Shown: positions 51,188-61,555 of the stretch, one piece after another | Layout: each line of letters starts with the position of its first letter | Numbering within the stretch: position 1 is the stretch's first letter | Source: Exiguobacterium chiriqhucha RW-2 | GTDB lineage: Bacteria; Bacillota; Bacilli; Exiguobacteriales; Exiguobacteriaceae | Reading direction: 5' to 3' | DNA length: 64,000 nt | Assembly (NCBI RefSeq): GCF_000416965.1 | Contig: NZ_ATCL01000020.1 | Location: 496,001-560,000, forward strand | Program-made: the position numbers and the translations under genes | The notes under the pieces: generated by a model | What the model was told of the DNA's origin: nothing | Seen by the model: only the letters and a program-made list of their open reading frames with translations | The model's database searches: none

Positions 51188-52108
51188 ATGCAACCAACAT
51201 TGAAGATAGACCATTTGACAAAAGTAATCGGTAAAAAAACAATCATCGATGACATCTCGTTCGATGTGTTCCCCGGTGAAGTGTTCGGCTTCTTAGGACC
51301 GAACGGGGCAGGTAAAACGACGACGATTCGGATGATTGTCGGATTGATTAAGCCGACGAACGGGACCGTCTCGATTTGTGGGTTCAGCGTCGAACGTCAA
51401 TTCGTTCAGGCGATGAATCAAATCGGCGCCATCGTTGAGAATCCGGAACTGTACAAGTTCATGAGCGGGCGTGAGAACTTGAACGCCTTCGCGCGGATGT
51501 TGCCCGGTGTCGATGAGGCCCGGATTCAAGAAGTGATCGATCTCGTCGATTTGACGGCACGAATCGATGATAAAGTGAAGACCTACTCGCTCGGGATGCG
51601 GCAACGGCTCGGCATCGCTCAGGCCATGTTGAACAATCCCCGTGTCTTGATTCTCGATGAGCCGACGAACGGGCTCGACCCGATGGGGATTCGTGACCTT
51701 CGACTCTTCATCCGCCGTCTCGTTGAAGAGACAGGATTGAGCGTCCTCGTCTCGAGCCACATCTTGGCCGAGATTGAACTGCTCGCGGACCGCGTCGCCA
51801 TCATGTCGCGCGGGAAAATCGTGAAAGTCGGAACGGTCGAGGAGCTGATTCATGAGTTGGCGTCGACGGTCGATGTCCACGTGGCCGACAGTTTTGAAGT
51901 CTTGCCGATCATCCGCGGATTCGAATCGATTGATCACGCCGACGTTGTCGATGAACGGACGATTCGGGTCTCGATGAATCTGGAAGATACGGCTCGCTTG
52001 AATCGCTACTTGCTCGATCGTGGCGTCGACGTGTTCGGTCTCGAACGACGCGTCCAGACGCTAGAAGAATTGTTTATCTCATTGACCGGGGGTGACCATA
52101 TTGTCTAA
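51188..52108 (+). CDS. ABC transporter ATPase, BcrA/CcmA-like
   Basis: A 306-residue ATP-binding protein: Walker A GPNGAGKT (near residue 38), Q-loop VENPELYKFMSGREN, signature YSLGMRQRLGIAQA, Walker B VLILDEPTNGLDP, and SSHILAE. The C-terminal ~85 residues are the extra domain of bacitracin-exporter-like ATPases. It powers the ABC-2 permease encoded next, probably an exporter for a peptide or lipid-like compound. ATG 51188 follows GGAGAGGTGAG (ATG 51185 is adjacent); longer frames to 51071 lack a site. Confidence 0.88.
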   Translation: MQPTLKIDHLTKVIGKKTIIDDISFDVFPGEVFGFLGPNGAGKTTTIRMIVGLIKPTNGTVSICGFSVERQFVQAMNQIGAIVENPELYKFMSGRENLNAFARMLPGVDEARIQEVIDLVDLTARIDDKVKTYSLGMRQRLGIAQAMLNNPRVLILDEPTNGLDPMGIRDLRLFIRRLVEETGLSVLVSSHILAEIELLADRVAIMSRGKIVKVGTVEELIHELASTVDVHVADSFEVLPIIRGFESIDHADVVDERTIRVSMNLEDTARLNRYLLDRGVDVFGLERRVQTLEELFISLTGGDHIV

Positions 52109-53099
52109 TCCGTCAATCCTTGGCCTTATTCGGAACGAAGTCTTAAAGATTCATAAGAAACGTCGGCTTCTCGTCGTGTCGACCATTCTCATCGTGCTCG
52201 TCTCGATGTTCACGTATGCCAACTACCGGCAAATCGAGAAACAACGGGAAGAACAAGGAACGATCGACTGGCGTGTCGATTTACAGCAAGAGATCGTTGA
52301 TACGCAAAACAGGCTCGCCTCGGCGAACGTTCAGGATGAGTTCCGTCAAATTTTGGAATTCCAGGTCCAACAGAATCAATATTACTTAGATAATGATATT
52401 AACCCGAACTATCCTGGGGCGCCGACGTTCATGCGTGTCTTCTTCTCGCAAGGGACGACGCTCGTGCTCCCACTCTTCATCATCGTCCTGATGGCCGATA
52501 TCGTCAGCGGTGAGCATAATGATGGCACAATCAAGACGCTGTTGTCCCGTCCGGTCCGGCGCTTTAAGATTTTGCTTGCCAAATGGATGACGACGCTGCT
52601 GTATACGTCGATTCTTATCTTCATCACGGCACTCGTCAGTTATGTCATCTCTGGCATCGTGCTCGGTTGGGACGGATGGACCGCGCCGATTTTGACTGGG
52701 TTCCAAGCCTCGGCGACCGGGACGTTCTCGACCGACTTCGTCCATACGCTGCCGATGTGGCAATATTTGCTCATGTCAGTCGGCCTATCCTGGTTCGTCG
52801 TCGCGGCCGTCGGGACAATCGCACTCATGATCTCAGTCATCGTCAAAAATACGGCGACTGGGATTGGGATCATGATGGCCGTCCTGATTTCAGGACCGCT
52901 CCTCACGTCGCTCGGGTCGAATTGGGACAGCTCGAAATATTTGGTGAACGTCAACTTCGGTCTTCATACCTATCTCGAGGGGCAAGCCCCACCGATCGAG
53001 GGGATGACATTACCGTTCTCGCTCATCGTCATATTCGTCTGGTCGCTAGCGGCTCTCGCGTATGCGTTCTACCATTTCACACAAAAAGATGTCTATTGA
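52101..53099 (+). CDS. ABC-2 type permease
   Basis: About 332 residues. An N-terminal membrane segment (residues about 20-38), a large extracytoplasmic loop (about 40-115, rich in Q, E and R), then five membrane segments; SGEHNDGTIKTLLSRPVRRFKILLAKW is the typical ABC-2 cytoplasmic loop. It forms an exporter with the preceding ATPase. TTG 52101 lies 6 bases after GGGGGTG; GTG 52092 lies inside that site. It overlaps the ATPase gene by 8 bases. A terminator follows. Confidence 0.87.
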   Translation: MSNPSILGLIRNEVLKIHKKRRLLVVSTILIVLVSMFTYANYRQIEKQREEQGTIDWRVDLQQEIVDTQNRLASANVQDEFRQILEFQVQQNQYYLDNDINPNYPGAPTFMRVFFSQGTTLVLPLFIIVLMADIVSGEHNDGTIKTLLSRPVRRFKILLAKWMTTLLYTSILIFITALVSYVISGIVLGWDGWTAPILTGFQASATGTFSTDFVHTLPMWQYLLMSVGLSWFVVAAVGTIALMISVIVKNTATGIGIMMAVLISGPLLTSLGSNWDSSKYLVNVNFGLHTYLEGQAPPIEGMTLPFSLIVIFVWSLAALAYAFYHFTQKDVY

Positions 53100-53105
53100 T
53101 GACTG

Positions 53106-53134
53106 GCGTCACCTTCAACGGTGACGCTTTTTTT
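53106..53134 (+). terminator. Rho-independent terminator after the ABC-2 permease
   Basis: Perfect stem GCGTCACC / GGTGACGC, 6-base loop, seven T. Confidence 0.93.
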
Positions 53135-53245
53135 GTTACGGCTGATACGACTAGAGAAAATGATGGGTTAGTCCAAATGTCTTAATAATTTGAATTGTCA
53201 AAATAATTAAAAAGTTGGATACATTAAATGTGGGAAACTATGTAA

Positions 53246-54808
<1,563 letters not shown>

Positions 54809-54817
54809 ACGTGATTC

Positions 54818-54850
54818 AATCCTTTTCGCTTCGGCGGAAAGGATTTTTTT
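54818..54850 (+). terminator. Rho-independent terminator after the M4 protease
   Basis: Stem AATCCTTTTCGC / GCGGAAAGGATT (one G-U pair), tetraloop TTCG, seven T. Confidence 0.92.
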
Positions 54851-54920
54851 GTCGCTATTTTTTGAAAGAATAGGGTAAATACGGATTGTACGTAAAATTT
54901 GTCGCAATCAAGGAGGATAT

Positions 54921-55781
54921 ATGGACATTCAATCATTTCGCATTGACCATAAAAACGGGATTCGTCTGGACGATTACCCAACCACGATCAAGGACCGCCC
55001 ATCGGACGAGACGTTGCAAAACGAGCTGATTCCGGAGAGCGTCGAAAGATTGAAAGAGTTGCATTGGAAACTATATGCCGAAGCCAAAAAAGGTGTCGTC
55101 GTCGTCTTACAGGCGCTCGATGCGGGCGGTAAAGATGAGGCAATCAGTTATATCTTTTCCAATCTGAACGCGCAAGGGTTGAAGACGAACGCGTTCCAAA
55201 AACCATCGGATACGGAAAAGAAACATGACTATCTATGGCGGATGCATGACCTCATGCCGGAGCGAGGCCAAGTCGGTATTTTGAACCGCTCCCATTATGA
55301 GGAAGTGATCGCCCCGCGCGTCCATGATTTGCTCGGAGAAGAGGTCATTCCGGATGAGGAGGATAAAGAATCGGTATGGAAAGTCCGCTATCGCCAAATC
55401 AATGACTTTGAACAATATTTAGATGAGAACGGGTTTAAGGTCATCAAATTTTTCTTTAACGTCTCAAAAGAAGTCCAGCGCGATCGTTTGCTCGAACGAC
55501 TGAAAGACCCAAGCAAGAATTGGGAGTTCTCGTTCAATGATGTCGAAGAACGAAAGCATTGGGACGATTACCAAGATATCTTTGAGGATATGTTATCGAA
55601 CACGGCGTCAAAACATGCACCTTGGTTTGTGCTCCCGGCAGATGATGACTGGTACGCCCGTTATATCGTCTCGATGATTATGATAGACGTTCTAGAGGAC
55701 ATCGATCCCCAGTTTCCGACATTCTCGGAAGACGAACAGGAACGAATCGATGAAGCGATTCAAACGCTCGAAAACGAGTGA
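54921..55781 (+). CDS. Polyphosphate kinase 2 family protein
   Basis: A 286-residue single-domain PPK2. Walker A VLQALDAGGKDEA (near residue 63), NRSHYEEV (Walker B region, near 116) and the lid sequence KVIKFFFNVSKEVQRDRLLER are visible. PPK2 enzymes move phosphate between polyphosphate and nucleotides; whether this one prefers AMP, ADP or GDP cannot be read. The start follows AAGGAGGATAT. It has no adjacent ppk1 or ppx gene. Confidence 0.9.
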   Translation: MDIQSFRIDHKNGIRLDDYPTTIKDRPSDETLQNELIPESVERLKELHWKLYAEAKKGVVVVLQALDAGGKDEAISYIFSNLNAQGLKTNAFQKPSDTEKKHDYLWRMHDLMPERGQVGILNRSHYEEVIAPRVHDLLGEEVIPDEEDKESVWKVRYRQINDFEQYLDENGFKVIKFFFNVSKEVQRDRLLERLKDPSKNWEFSFNDVEERKHWDDYQDIFEDMLSNTASKHAPWFVLPADDDWYARYIVSMIMIDVLEDIDPQFPTFSEDEQERIDEAIQTLENE

Positions 55782-55821
55782 CGTTTGTCGAGTCCGTGAA
55801 CGTCCATTTCTCCACTTGCAC

Positions 55822-55835
55822 TGAAAGCGAATTCA
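55822..55835 (+). promoter_or_regulatory. cre-like site upstream of the AmiS/UreI gene
   Basis: TGAAAGCGAATTCA matches 13 of 14 cre positions, about 60 bases upstream of the start codon. It lies within an imperfect inverted repeat bounded by TCCACT and AGTGGA. Confidence 0.28.
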
Positions 55836-55894
55836 AGTTACAGTGGACGTAGATAAAATTAGACGTCAGACATCTGTATGAAGGAGCAATGAGT

Positions 55895-56488
55895 GTGGGG
55901 AATATAAGTTTATTATTTGGAGGCGTGGCACTGTTCATCAACAGCCTCGTTTTGTTTGGAAAAGTGGACGTTAAGAGTGCGGGTGTGTTTAGTCTGTTCA
56001 CAGGCCTGTTGCAGACGTTCATCGCGACGTGGCTCGTCATCGGGGCGAGTTCGGCGGAGATGTTTGGATATGCGAGCATCTACTTGTTCGCGTTCACGTA
56101 TTTGTACGTAGGTGTGACGTTCCTGTTCGATTTGGACGGTCGGGGCGTCGGATGGTTCTCGCTCTTCGTATCGATTTCGGCCGTCTTCTATGCGGTGATC
56201 GCATTCACGACGGGCGATGTGATGGGAGCAGTCACGTGGTTGTTCTGGTCGCTCTTGTGGGGACTGTTCTTCATGGGGATGGGCCTAGGGCGGCAGATTG
56301 ACGGATTGACGGCCCGGGTCGCATTCGTGCTCGCCTGGTTGACCTTGATTATTCCGGCACTGTTCGGTCTCGCAAATTTGATGACGCCGCTCTATGGCGT
56401 TATGTGGTGGGCCGCGAGCGGCACCGCGATCCTTTATTTTGGATTGACGATGTGGCGCCAGCGCCGTTTAGTAGAAGTGACACAATGA
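55895..56488 (+). CDS. AmiS/UreI family channel
   Basis: About 197 residues with six to seven hydrophobic segments. GNISLLFGGVALFINSLVLFGK at the N-terminus and FAFTYLYVGVTFLFDLDGRGVGWFSLF match the AmiS/UreI family of proton-gated urea or short-chain amide channels. No urease or amidase gene is adjacent, so the substrate is uncertain. GTG 55895 lies 8 bases after AAGGAG; ATG 55889 is only 2 bases after it. A terminator overlaps the stop. Confidence 0.83.
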   Translation: MGNISLLFGGVALFINSLVLFGKVDVKSAGVFSLFTGLLQTFIATWLVIGASSAEMFGYASIYLFAFTYLYVGVTFLFDLDGRGVGWFSLFVSISAVFYAVIAFTTGDVMGAVTWLFWSLLWGLFFMGMGLGRQIDGLTARVAFVLAWLTLIIPALFGLANLMTPLYGVMWWAASGTAILYFGLTMWRQRRLVEVTQ

Positions 56489-56518
56489 ACGATGCTCCTT
56501 TGGGAGCGTCGTTTTTTT
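56488..56518 (+). terminator. Rho-independent terminator after the AmiS/UreI gene
   Basis: Stem AACGATGCTCC / GGAGCGTCGTT (one G-U), loop TTTG, T run. Confidence 0.9.
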
Positions 56519-56582
56519 GCGCATTTATTTGTGTCTAAAATGTGAAAAGTGGGAATGAGATACGTAAAGGAGGCGACCTCGG

Positions 56583-56678
56583 ATGAGTGACGGCTTAATT
56601 TTACTGATGGGACTATTATTATGCGGATGGATGCTGTTTGCGGTCGTGTTTGATGATACAATTAAAAGAAGAATTTAA
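56583..56678 (+). CDS. 31-residue single-span membrane peptide upstream of miaA
   Basis: ATG 56583 follows a strong AAAGGAGGCG site. The peptide starts MSDGLILLMGLLLCGWML, continues FAVVFDDTIKRRI and stops at 56678. Residues about 5-23 form one membrane span, with acidic residues and a basic C-terminus behind it, the layout of small regulatory membrane proteins. It has only 31 codons before the stop but has a good ribosome site and fills the space before miaA. Its function is unknown. Confidence 0.55.
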   Translation: MSDGLILLMGLLLCGWMLFAVVFDDTIKRRI

Positions 56679-56726
56679 CGGGCCGTTTCCTTTAAGGGAC
56701 GGTCTTTCGTTTGAGGAGTGACAAGG

Positions 56727-57677
56727 ATGGAAAAGACACCAGTCATCGTCCTCGTCGGACCGACGGCTGTCGGGAAGACGAAGACAGGGATTGAGCTCGC
56801 CAAAGCGTTTAACGGTGAGATCGTATCGGGCGACTCGGTCCAAGTGTACCGCGGGATGGATATCGGTTCGGCAAAAGTGACGGTCGAGGAGGCGGAAGGG
56901 GTTCCGCATCATTTGATTGATATATGCGACCCGGACGAGGCGATGAGCGTCGCCACTTTCCAAAAGTTGGCCCGGGCGGCGATCGATGATATTTATGCGC
57001 GCGGAAAATTGCCGATTCTGGTCGGCGGGACGGGACTCTACATCCGTGCGATTCTCTATGACTATGAGTTCACAGAACGACCGGTCAATCACGAATTGCG
57101 AGAAGCGCTCGAGTTAGAAGCTGAGACGGATGGACCTGAGGCGCTGCATGCGCGTCTGCAATCGCTCGATCCAAAACGGGCCGAGAGCATTCATCCGAAT
57201 AACGTCCGCCGCGTCATCCGGGCCCTTGAAGTCGCGCTCCAAGGCGACGCCCAGGCGATGGACAGCCTCCCGTCGGAACATTACGCCTATAAACTGTTCA
57301 TCTTGCATGCGGACCGGGACGTGCTCTACTCGCGCATCAACCATCGTGTCGACTTGATGCTCGAAGCGGGCCTCATCGAGGAAGTCGAGCGCTTGCTCGC
57401 GGCTGGTTACCGGGACACGCAAGCGATGCGCGCCATCGGTTACAAGGAAGTCGTTCCGTATCTTGATGGATTGATGACCCGAGAGCATATGAGCGAGACG
57501 CTCAAACAGCACACGCGCAAGTTCGCAAAACGTCAATTGACATGGTTCCGTCATCAATTTAATGGGATTTGGGTCGATATGGGACGAAAATCATTTGAAC
57601 TATCGTATCAAAATATTTATGATGAAGTTGAGGAGTTTTTTCGAAAATTCCGATTATTTCAAAGAGACATAGACTAG
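56727..57677 (+). CDS. miaA: tRNA dimethylallyltransferase
   Basis: A 316-residue DMATase: VLVGPTAVGKTKTG (P-loop, residues about 7-20), SGDSVQVYRGMDIGSAK (tRNA and substrate site), LPILVGGTGLYI, RRVIRALEV and GYKEVVPYLDG. It prenylates A37 in tRNAs reading UNN codons. ATG 56727 follows GAGGAGTGACAAGG. hfq follows 12 bases later, an arrangement conserved in many bacteria. Confidence 0.96.
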   Translation: MEKTPVIVLVGPTAVGKTKTGIELAKAFNGEIVSGDSVQVYRGMDIGSAKVTVEEAEGVPHHLIDICDPDEAMSVATFQKLARAAIDDIYARGKLPILVGGTGLYIRAILYDYEFTERPVNHELREALELEAETDGPEALHARLQSLDPKRAESIHPNNVRRVIRALEVALQGDAQAMDSLPSEHYAYKLFILHADRDVLYSRINHRVDLMLEAGLIEEVERLLAAGYRDTQAMRAIGYKEVVPYLDGLMTREHMSETLKQHTRKFAKRQLTWFRHQFNGIWVDMGRKSFELSYQNIYDEVEEFFRKFRLFQRDID

Positions 57678-57689
57678 GGGGAATGCAAC

Positions 57690-57938
57690 ATGAAGGCTAG
57701 CTATAACATTCAAGACCATTTTTTGAATCAATTACGTAAAGAAATGGTGCCGACGACCGTGTTTTTAGTCAGCGGGTTTCAAATTCGGGGAGTCATCAAA
57801 TCGTTTGACAACTTCACGGTCATCGTCGAATCGGAAGGGCGCCAACAGTTGATTTATAAGCATGCGATTTCAACGTTCTCACCAGCACGGAACGTCACGT
57901 TGTTCGAACCGGAAGCGGTCGAAGTGACAGAAGGCTAA
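57690..57938 (+). CDS. hfq: RNA-binding protein Hfq
   Basis: An 82-residue Sm-like protein: [25 protein letters not shown] (N-terminal helix and Sm1 start, with the proximal-face Q and F), [10 protein letters not shown], and the Sm2 motif IYKHAIST. It has a short acidic tail as usual in Firmicutes. It forms a hexamer that binds sRNA and A-rich RNA. The start follows GGGGGAATGC. It lies directly after miaA. Confidence 0.96.
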   Translation: MKASYNIQDHFLNQLRKEMVPTTVFLVSGFQIRGVIKSFDNFTVIVESEGRQQLIYKHAISTFSPARNVTLFEPEAVEVTEG

Positions 57939-57941
57939 TGA

Positions 57942-57989
57942 ACGGCATAAAAAAGAAGCGGCCCGGGGACCGCTCTTTTTTTATGCCGT
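57942..57989 (+). terminator. Bidirectional terminator after hfq
   Basis: A long hairpin: outer arms ACGGCATAAAAAAG and TTTTTTATGCCGT, inner AGCGG / CCGCT. It extends into the 3' end of the convergent unknown gene. Confidence 0.85.
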
Positions 57990-58493
57990 TTTTACGTTCG
58001 GGTCGAAATCGATCGCTTCGAGTACACGATGGACGGCACAACCGCCAAGGAGTGAGTCGAGTTGGTCACAGAGCTGACTCGGTGCCGAGCGATACAAGTG
58101 TGTATAGGTTCGTTTCCATGACCGTTCGGCCGACTGGATGCGCACGAGTAGGTCGGCATGGCCGAGTTCTTTCAGCTTCTCGATATTCATCCGGTTCGTC
58201 CGGGCGAACGCCGATAAGACGACGGCTTTAGCGAGCGGTGTTTGAATCGGATAGCCGGCGACGACGAGGACGGCCATCGCGCCTTTCATCTCATGTTCGA
58301 TGACCGAGTCGACGAGCTGGTCCGGCGTATATGGATTGCCGGCATGTCCTGAGACCGCCGCGACGAGTTCGTTATGTGAGACCGGGCAAGTCGATGCCTG
58401 TAAAATACTGGCGATAGTTGAGTGTGTAGTGGCGTAACGTGTCGCTTCCCCTGTTGCGATCAACCGTTCATACGTATCTACCAATGAAATCAT
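57981..58493 (-). CDS. Unknown protein, 170 residues
   Basis: Not recognised. A soluble, mostly helical protein without signal or membrane segment: LVDTYERLIATGEATRYATTH, a central part with VIEHEMKGAMAVLVVAGYPI, and a C-terminal part with LLVRIQSAERSWKRTYTHLY and LLGGCAVHRVLEAI. The start follows GGGGGAACT. The upstream promoter carries a cre-like site, so expression may respond to carbon supply. Convergent with hfq. Confidence 0.7.
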   Translation of the reverse strand: MISLVDTYERLIATGEATRYATTHSTIASILQASTCPVSHNELVAAVSGHAGNPYTPDQLVDSVIEHEMKGAMAVLVVAGYPIQTPLAKAVVLSAFARTNRMNIEKLKELGHADLLVRIQSAERSWKRTYTHLYRSAPSQLCDQLDSLLGGCAVHRVLEAIDFDPNVKTA

Positions 58494-58522
58494 ATGAGTT
58501 CCCCCTTTATCTAGCTGCCTTT

Positions 58523-58551
58523 ATCGTATCAATTCTCGTAAGCGCTTTCAA
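58523..58551 (-). promoter_or_regulatory. Promoter of the unknown gene with a cre-like site
   Basis: On the minus strand: TTGAAA, 17-base spacer, TACGAT. TGAAAGCGCTTACG (58537-58550) matches the cre consensus at 13 of 14 positions and overlaps the -35, the usual layout for CcpA repression. Confidence 0.5.
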
Positions 58552-58649
58552 TATAATTTAGAGAACTTCATGACCTATAACGAAAGTATGTTCGCCTCGA
58601 AGTGGAAAACGCGATACAATGGGCAAAGAGAAGAAGGAGGGGATTGTTC

Positions 58650-59828
58650 ATGAATTATTACCAACAGATTGATCCGATAACGGGAGGCGGTTTCGACCGG
58701 ACGCGTTTCCAACTTCCGACCGTCGAAAAAGCGTCGACGCGATTGACTGACCTTACGGACGGGACACCGGTCCAGACGAAAGCGCTCGTCAGTACAGTCG
58801 AATTGAGAGAAGGCAAATCGGGTGCCAAATGGCTGCAATTGAATTTGACGACATCGAGCGGACTCATCCGTGCCAAGCAATGGTTGCGTGGCAACGAAGA
58901 GCAGTTGTTACCGATTTACGAGTCTGGTGTGATCGAGCTTGAAGGGAAAATCGACGTCTATCCGAAACCGGACGGCGCCAAGTCGATCACAATCGACCGG
59001 GCCAAACCGATTGCCCGGGACGAGGCCGTCTCATTGTTGCCAGGTCTTCCTGAAGACGAGACGATGGAACAATACGCCGACGAGCTGTTCGCGATTCTGT
59101 CGACGCTCTCGCCTGACTATCAAGCGATTGCGATGTCACTGCTCGACCGCTATTGGGACGATTTCGTCCTGGCGCCGGCTGCACTGTATCATCATCATAA
59201 CTATGTCGGCGGCCTCTTGAAGCACACGGTTTGTATGCTTCGACTCGGTTATCGCATCCAAGAACAGGACGACCATTTGGCGATGGCGTTCCGGGTCATC
59301 AAAGAAGCCGAGCAGTTGCACAAAGTAGACGTATGGAATACGATGAACGGTGTAAAAGTTGAACAGGCGTTCCGGGGCACGTTCGAGTCGCTCTATGCGG
59401 CCTGTGAGGCCATCGCGGAATTGAAGGAGCCGCTCCGTTGGGACGAACTCGCGCTCGGGATTTTATTCCATGATATCGGCAAGTTGTTCGAGTACAGTCA
59501 CTTGCTGTCGTCCCCGAAGCGGTTCGAGCAACTGTTCTCGGTCAACGGCACGAGTGAGACGACCGGCATCTCGATCAATCCGATGGGAAGCTTGATCGGA
59601 CATATGCCATACGGCGGACTGTTGTTCGAGAAGAGTCAACAGGCCGCAAGCGTCACGTTGCCTCTCGACGCCCATCACCGGATTTGGCATATGATTTTAT
59701 CCCACCATGGCAAGCGCGAGTGGGGCTCGAGCGTGTTACCGGTCACGACAGAAGCGTGGATGCTTCATTTGATTGACTTGCTGGATGCGCGCTATGAGAA
59801 ATGGGCGCGAGTTCACGAAAATTTATAA
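58650..59828 (+). CDS. YhaM-like 3'-5' exoribonuclease (OB-fold plus HD domain)
   Basis: A 392-residue protein. The N-terminal ~130 residues form an OB-type nucleic-acid-binding domain (KALVSTVELREGKSGAKWLQ). The rest is an HD domain: HHHNYVGGLLKHT (near residue 185), FHDIGK (near 273) and HMILSHHGKREWGS (near 350). The order is that of YhaM/CBF1-type 3'-5' exonucleases of Firmicutes, acting on RNA and ssDNA. ATG 58650 follows AAGGAGGGG. First gene of a four-gene nucleic-acid unit. Confidence 0.84.
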   Translation: MNYYQQIDPITGGGFDRTRFQLPTVEKASTRLTDLTDGTPVQTKALVSTVELREGKSGAKWLQLNLTTSSGLIRAKQWLRGNEEQLLPIYESGVIELEGKIDVYPKPDGAKSITIDRAKPIARDEAVSLLPGLPEDETMEQYADELFAILSTLSPDYQAIAMSLLDRYWDDFVLAPAALYHHHNYVGGLLKHTVCMLRLGYRIQEQDDHLAMAFRVIKEAEQLHKVDVWNTMNGVKVEQAFRGTFESLYAACEAIAELKEPLRWDELALGILFHDIGKLFEYSHLLSSPKRFEQLFSVNGTSETTGISINPMGSLIGHMPYGGLLFEKSQQAASVTLPLDAHHRIWHMILSHHGKREWGSSVLPVTTEAWMLHLIDLLDARYEKWARVHENL

Positions 59829-59843
59829 GGTGAGGTGCAGTAC

Positions 59844-60773
59844 ATGATTCCCGTGCAATTGGTGACCGGTTTTTTAGGCGCCGGAAAAACGACCTATATG
59901 AATCGCTTGCTAGAAGCGACGGACGAGCGGTTGCTCGTCATCGTCAACGAGCTCGGGTCGGTGAATATCGACGAACAGTTGATCGTCAAGATGGACCAAG
60001 AGCAGATCGAGTTGTCGAACGGTTGCATCTGTTGCTCGATTCAAAGCGATTTAAGCAAGACGTTCTATCAACTCGCATCAAAGGATACGTTCGACCGCAT
60101 CGTCATCGAGACGACCGGTGTGGCCGACCCGGCACCGATCATTCAGACGATTTATTATGACGACTACTTACGCACGCGTTTCAAGTTGACGGCGATTTTG
60201 ACGGTCGTCGATGCCAGTCAACTTGACCGTGAGCTATTTATTGAAGGAATTCATCAAATCGCCTATGCGGACGTAATTTTATTGAATAAAGTCGACCTCG
60301 TCGATGAGGATGCGCTCGAACAGGCGCATGAGCGGATTAATGCGCTGAATCCGACCGTTCGAGTCATCGAGACGGTTCAGACGGTCGGCGACTATGACTT
60401 GACGGAGAATACGTTCCAGCTCTCACGAGTCGACGAACGGCTCCTCGGTCAACTGACGGCCGGGCACTCGTCGGTCTCATCACTTCGGGCCATCACGCTC
60501 ACGACGGACGTGCCGCTCAAACGGGAACGTGTCACGCAATACGTCCGAGAAGTGCTCATGCACTATGAAGATGATGTCTATCGCTTGAAGGCGATTGTCC
60601 GTTTAGACGGAGAAACATCAAAATTCGTCGTCCAAGCGACGAATCAACTGATGGGGGCGACGTTCGCGAACGAACCGAGCGACGACTCGCGTTCCGTCTT
60701 CGTCTGGATTGGAAAGAATCTCGACCGGGACGCGCTCACGCGCGGATTACAAGCTTGTGAGGTGAATTCATGA
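59844..60773 (+). CDS. CobW/COG0523-family GTPase (putative metallochaperone)
   Basis: A 309-residue G3E GTPase. VTGFLGAGKTTYMNR is the P-loop (residues about 6-20), ELGSVNIDEQ the switch region, NGCICCSIQ the CxCC metal-binding motif (near 60), IETTGVADPAP and LLNKVDLV the remaining G motifs. The C-terminal domain spans about 205-305. Family members deliver zinc or other metals to proteins. No zinc-uptake gene is nearby. ATG 59844 follows GTGAGGTGC. Its stop overlaps the next start. Confidence 0.88.
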   Translation: MIPVQLVTGFLGAGKTTYMNRLLEATDERLLVIVNELGSVNIDEQLIVKMDQEQIELSNGCICCSIQSDLSKTFYQLASKDTFDRIVIETTGVADPAPIIQTIYYDDYLRTRFKLTAILTVVDASQLDRELFIEGIHQIAYADVILLNKVDLVDEDALEQAHERINALNPTVRVIETVQTVGDYDLTENTFQLSRVDERLLGQLTAGHSSVSSLRAITLTTDVPLKRERVTQYVREVLMHYEDDVYRLKAIVRLDGETSKFVVQATNQLMGATFANEPSDDSRSVFVWIGKNLDRDALTRGLQACEVNS

Positions 60774-61555
60774 TGAAATTGATGTTGGTCGACGGGTTTA
60801 ACCTCCTGTCACGTTATTATTTTGCCACAGAGCGTCGTCGGGCTCTCGACCCCGATGTGACGTTGAAGGGGTTACTTCGAAAAGTTGACGGGTGGACGAA
60901 CGACTTCACGCATATCGCCTTCTTTTGGGACGGACCACGCGAAACGACGCATCGTTACGCCCTCTTTCCGGACTATAAAGCGACTCGCACCGGCTTACCG
61001 GAACCGTTGTTCCACGATTACGTCAAGTTGCGGGCAGCGTTGACCGAGCGCGGGATTTTTCAGTCTGAGCTCGCCGGGTACGAGGCCGATGACTTGATTG
61101 GGGCCGTCGCGACCGCGTTCCCGGGCGAATCGTATATGTATTCGTCAGACCGCGATTTGCATCAGTTGCTTTCCCCGAACGTGTTTCAAATCGTTCCGAA
61201 AAAAGGGGAAGAGATGATTATGAATCGGGAAGTGTTCGTTGCGACGTACGGCGTCCGACCAGAGCAGTTCGTTGATGTGAAGGCGCTCCAAGGCGACGCC
61301 TCAGATAATATTCCCGGTGTCCGCGGCATCGGACCGAAGACAGCGACTATTCTTGTCCAGTCATATGACACGGTCGAAACGCTATACGACATCGTAAGAC
61401 AAGAAGCGCTTCAAGAGGCGCATCAGAAGTTTGCGAAGAAACTCGACGGGCAAGAAGAAGTGGCGCTCTTGTCGAAACGTCTCTCGCTCATCGATATTCA
61501 TGCACCGATTGAGACCGATTGGGAGGCGTATCGCTTTGGTTCACATTTATTTTGA
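60770..61555 (+). CDS. 5'-3' exonuclease, FEN/YpcP-like
   Basis: A 261-residue stand-alone equivalent of the Pol I 5' nuclease domain. LMLVDGFNLLSRYYF holds the first metal aspartate, YEADDLIGAVA (near residue 105) and YSSDRDLHQLL (near 124) the acidic cluster, and GDASDNIPGVRGIGPKTA (near 181) the helix-hairpin-helix DNA-binding and metal motif. It likely removes RNA primers or flaps, as YpcP does. ATG 60770 or 60773 may be used. It overlaps the RNase H-like gene by 20 bases. Confidence 0.9.
   Translation: MMKLMLVDGFNLLSRYYFATERRRALDPDVTLKGLLRKVDGWTNDFTHIAFFWDGPRETTHRYALFPDYKATRTGLPEPLFHDYVKLRAALTERGIFQSELAGYEADDLIGAVATAFPGESYMYSSDRDLHQLLSPNVFQIVPKKGEEMIMNREVFVATYGVRPEQFVDVKALQGDASDNIPGVRGIGPKTATILVQSYDTVETLYDIVRQEALQEAHQKFAKKLDGQEEVALLSKRLSLIDIHAPIETDWEAYRFGSHLF

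Noticed and set aside
54920-55781. Thymidylate- or adenylate-kinase reading of the PPK2 gene
   Set aside because: LDAGGKDEA with NRSHYEEV and the lid sequence are specific to PPK2.
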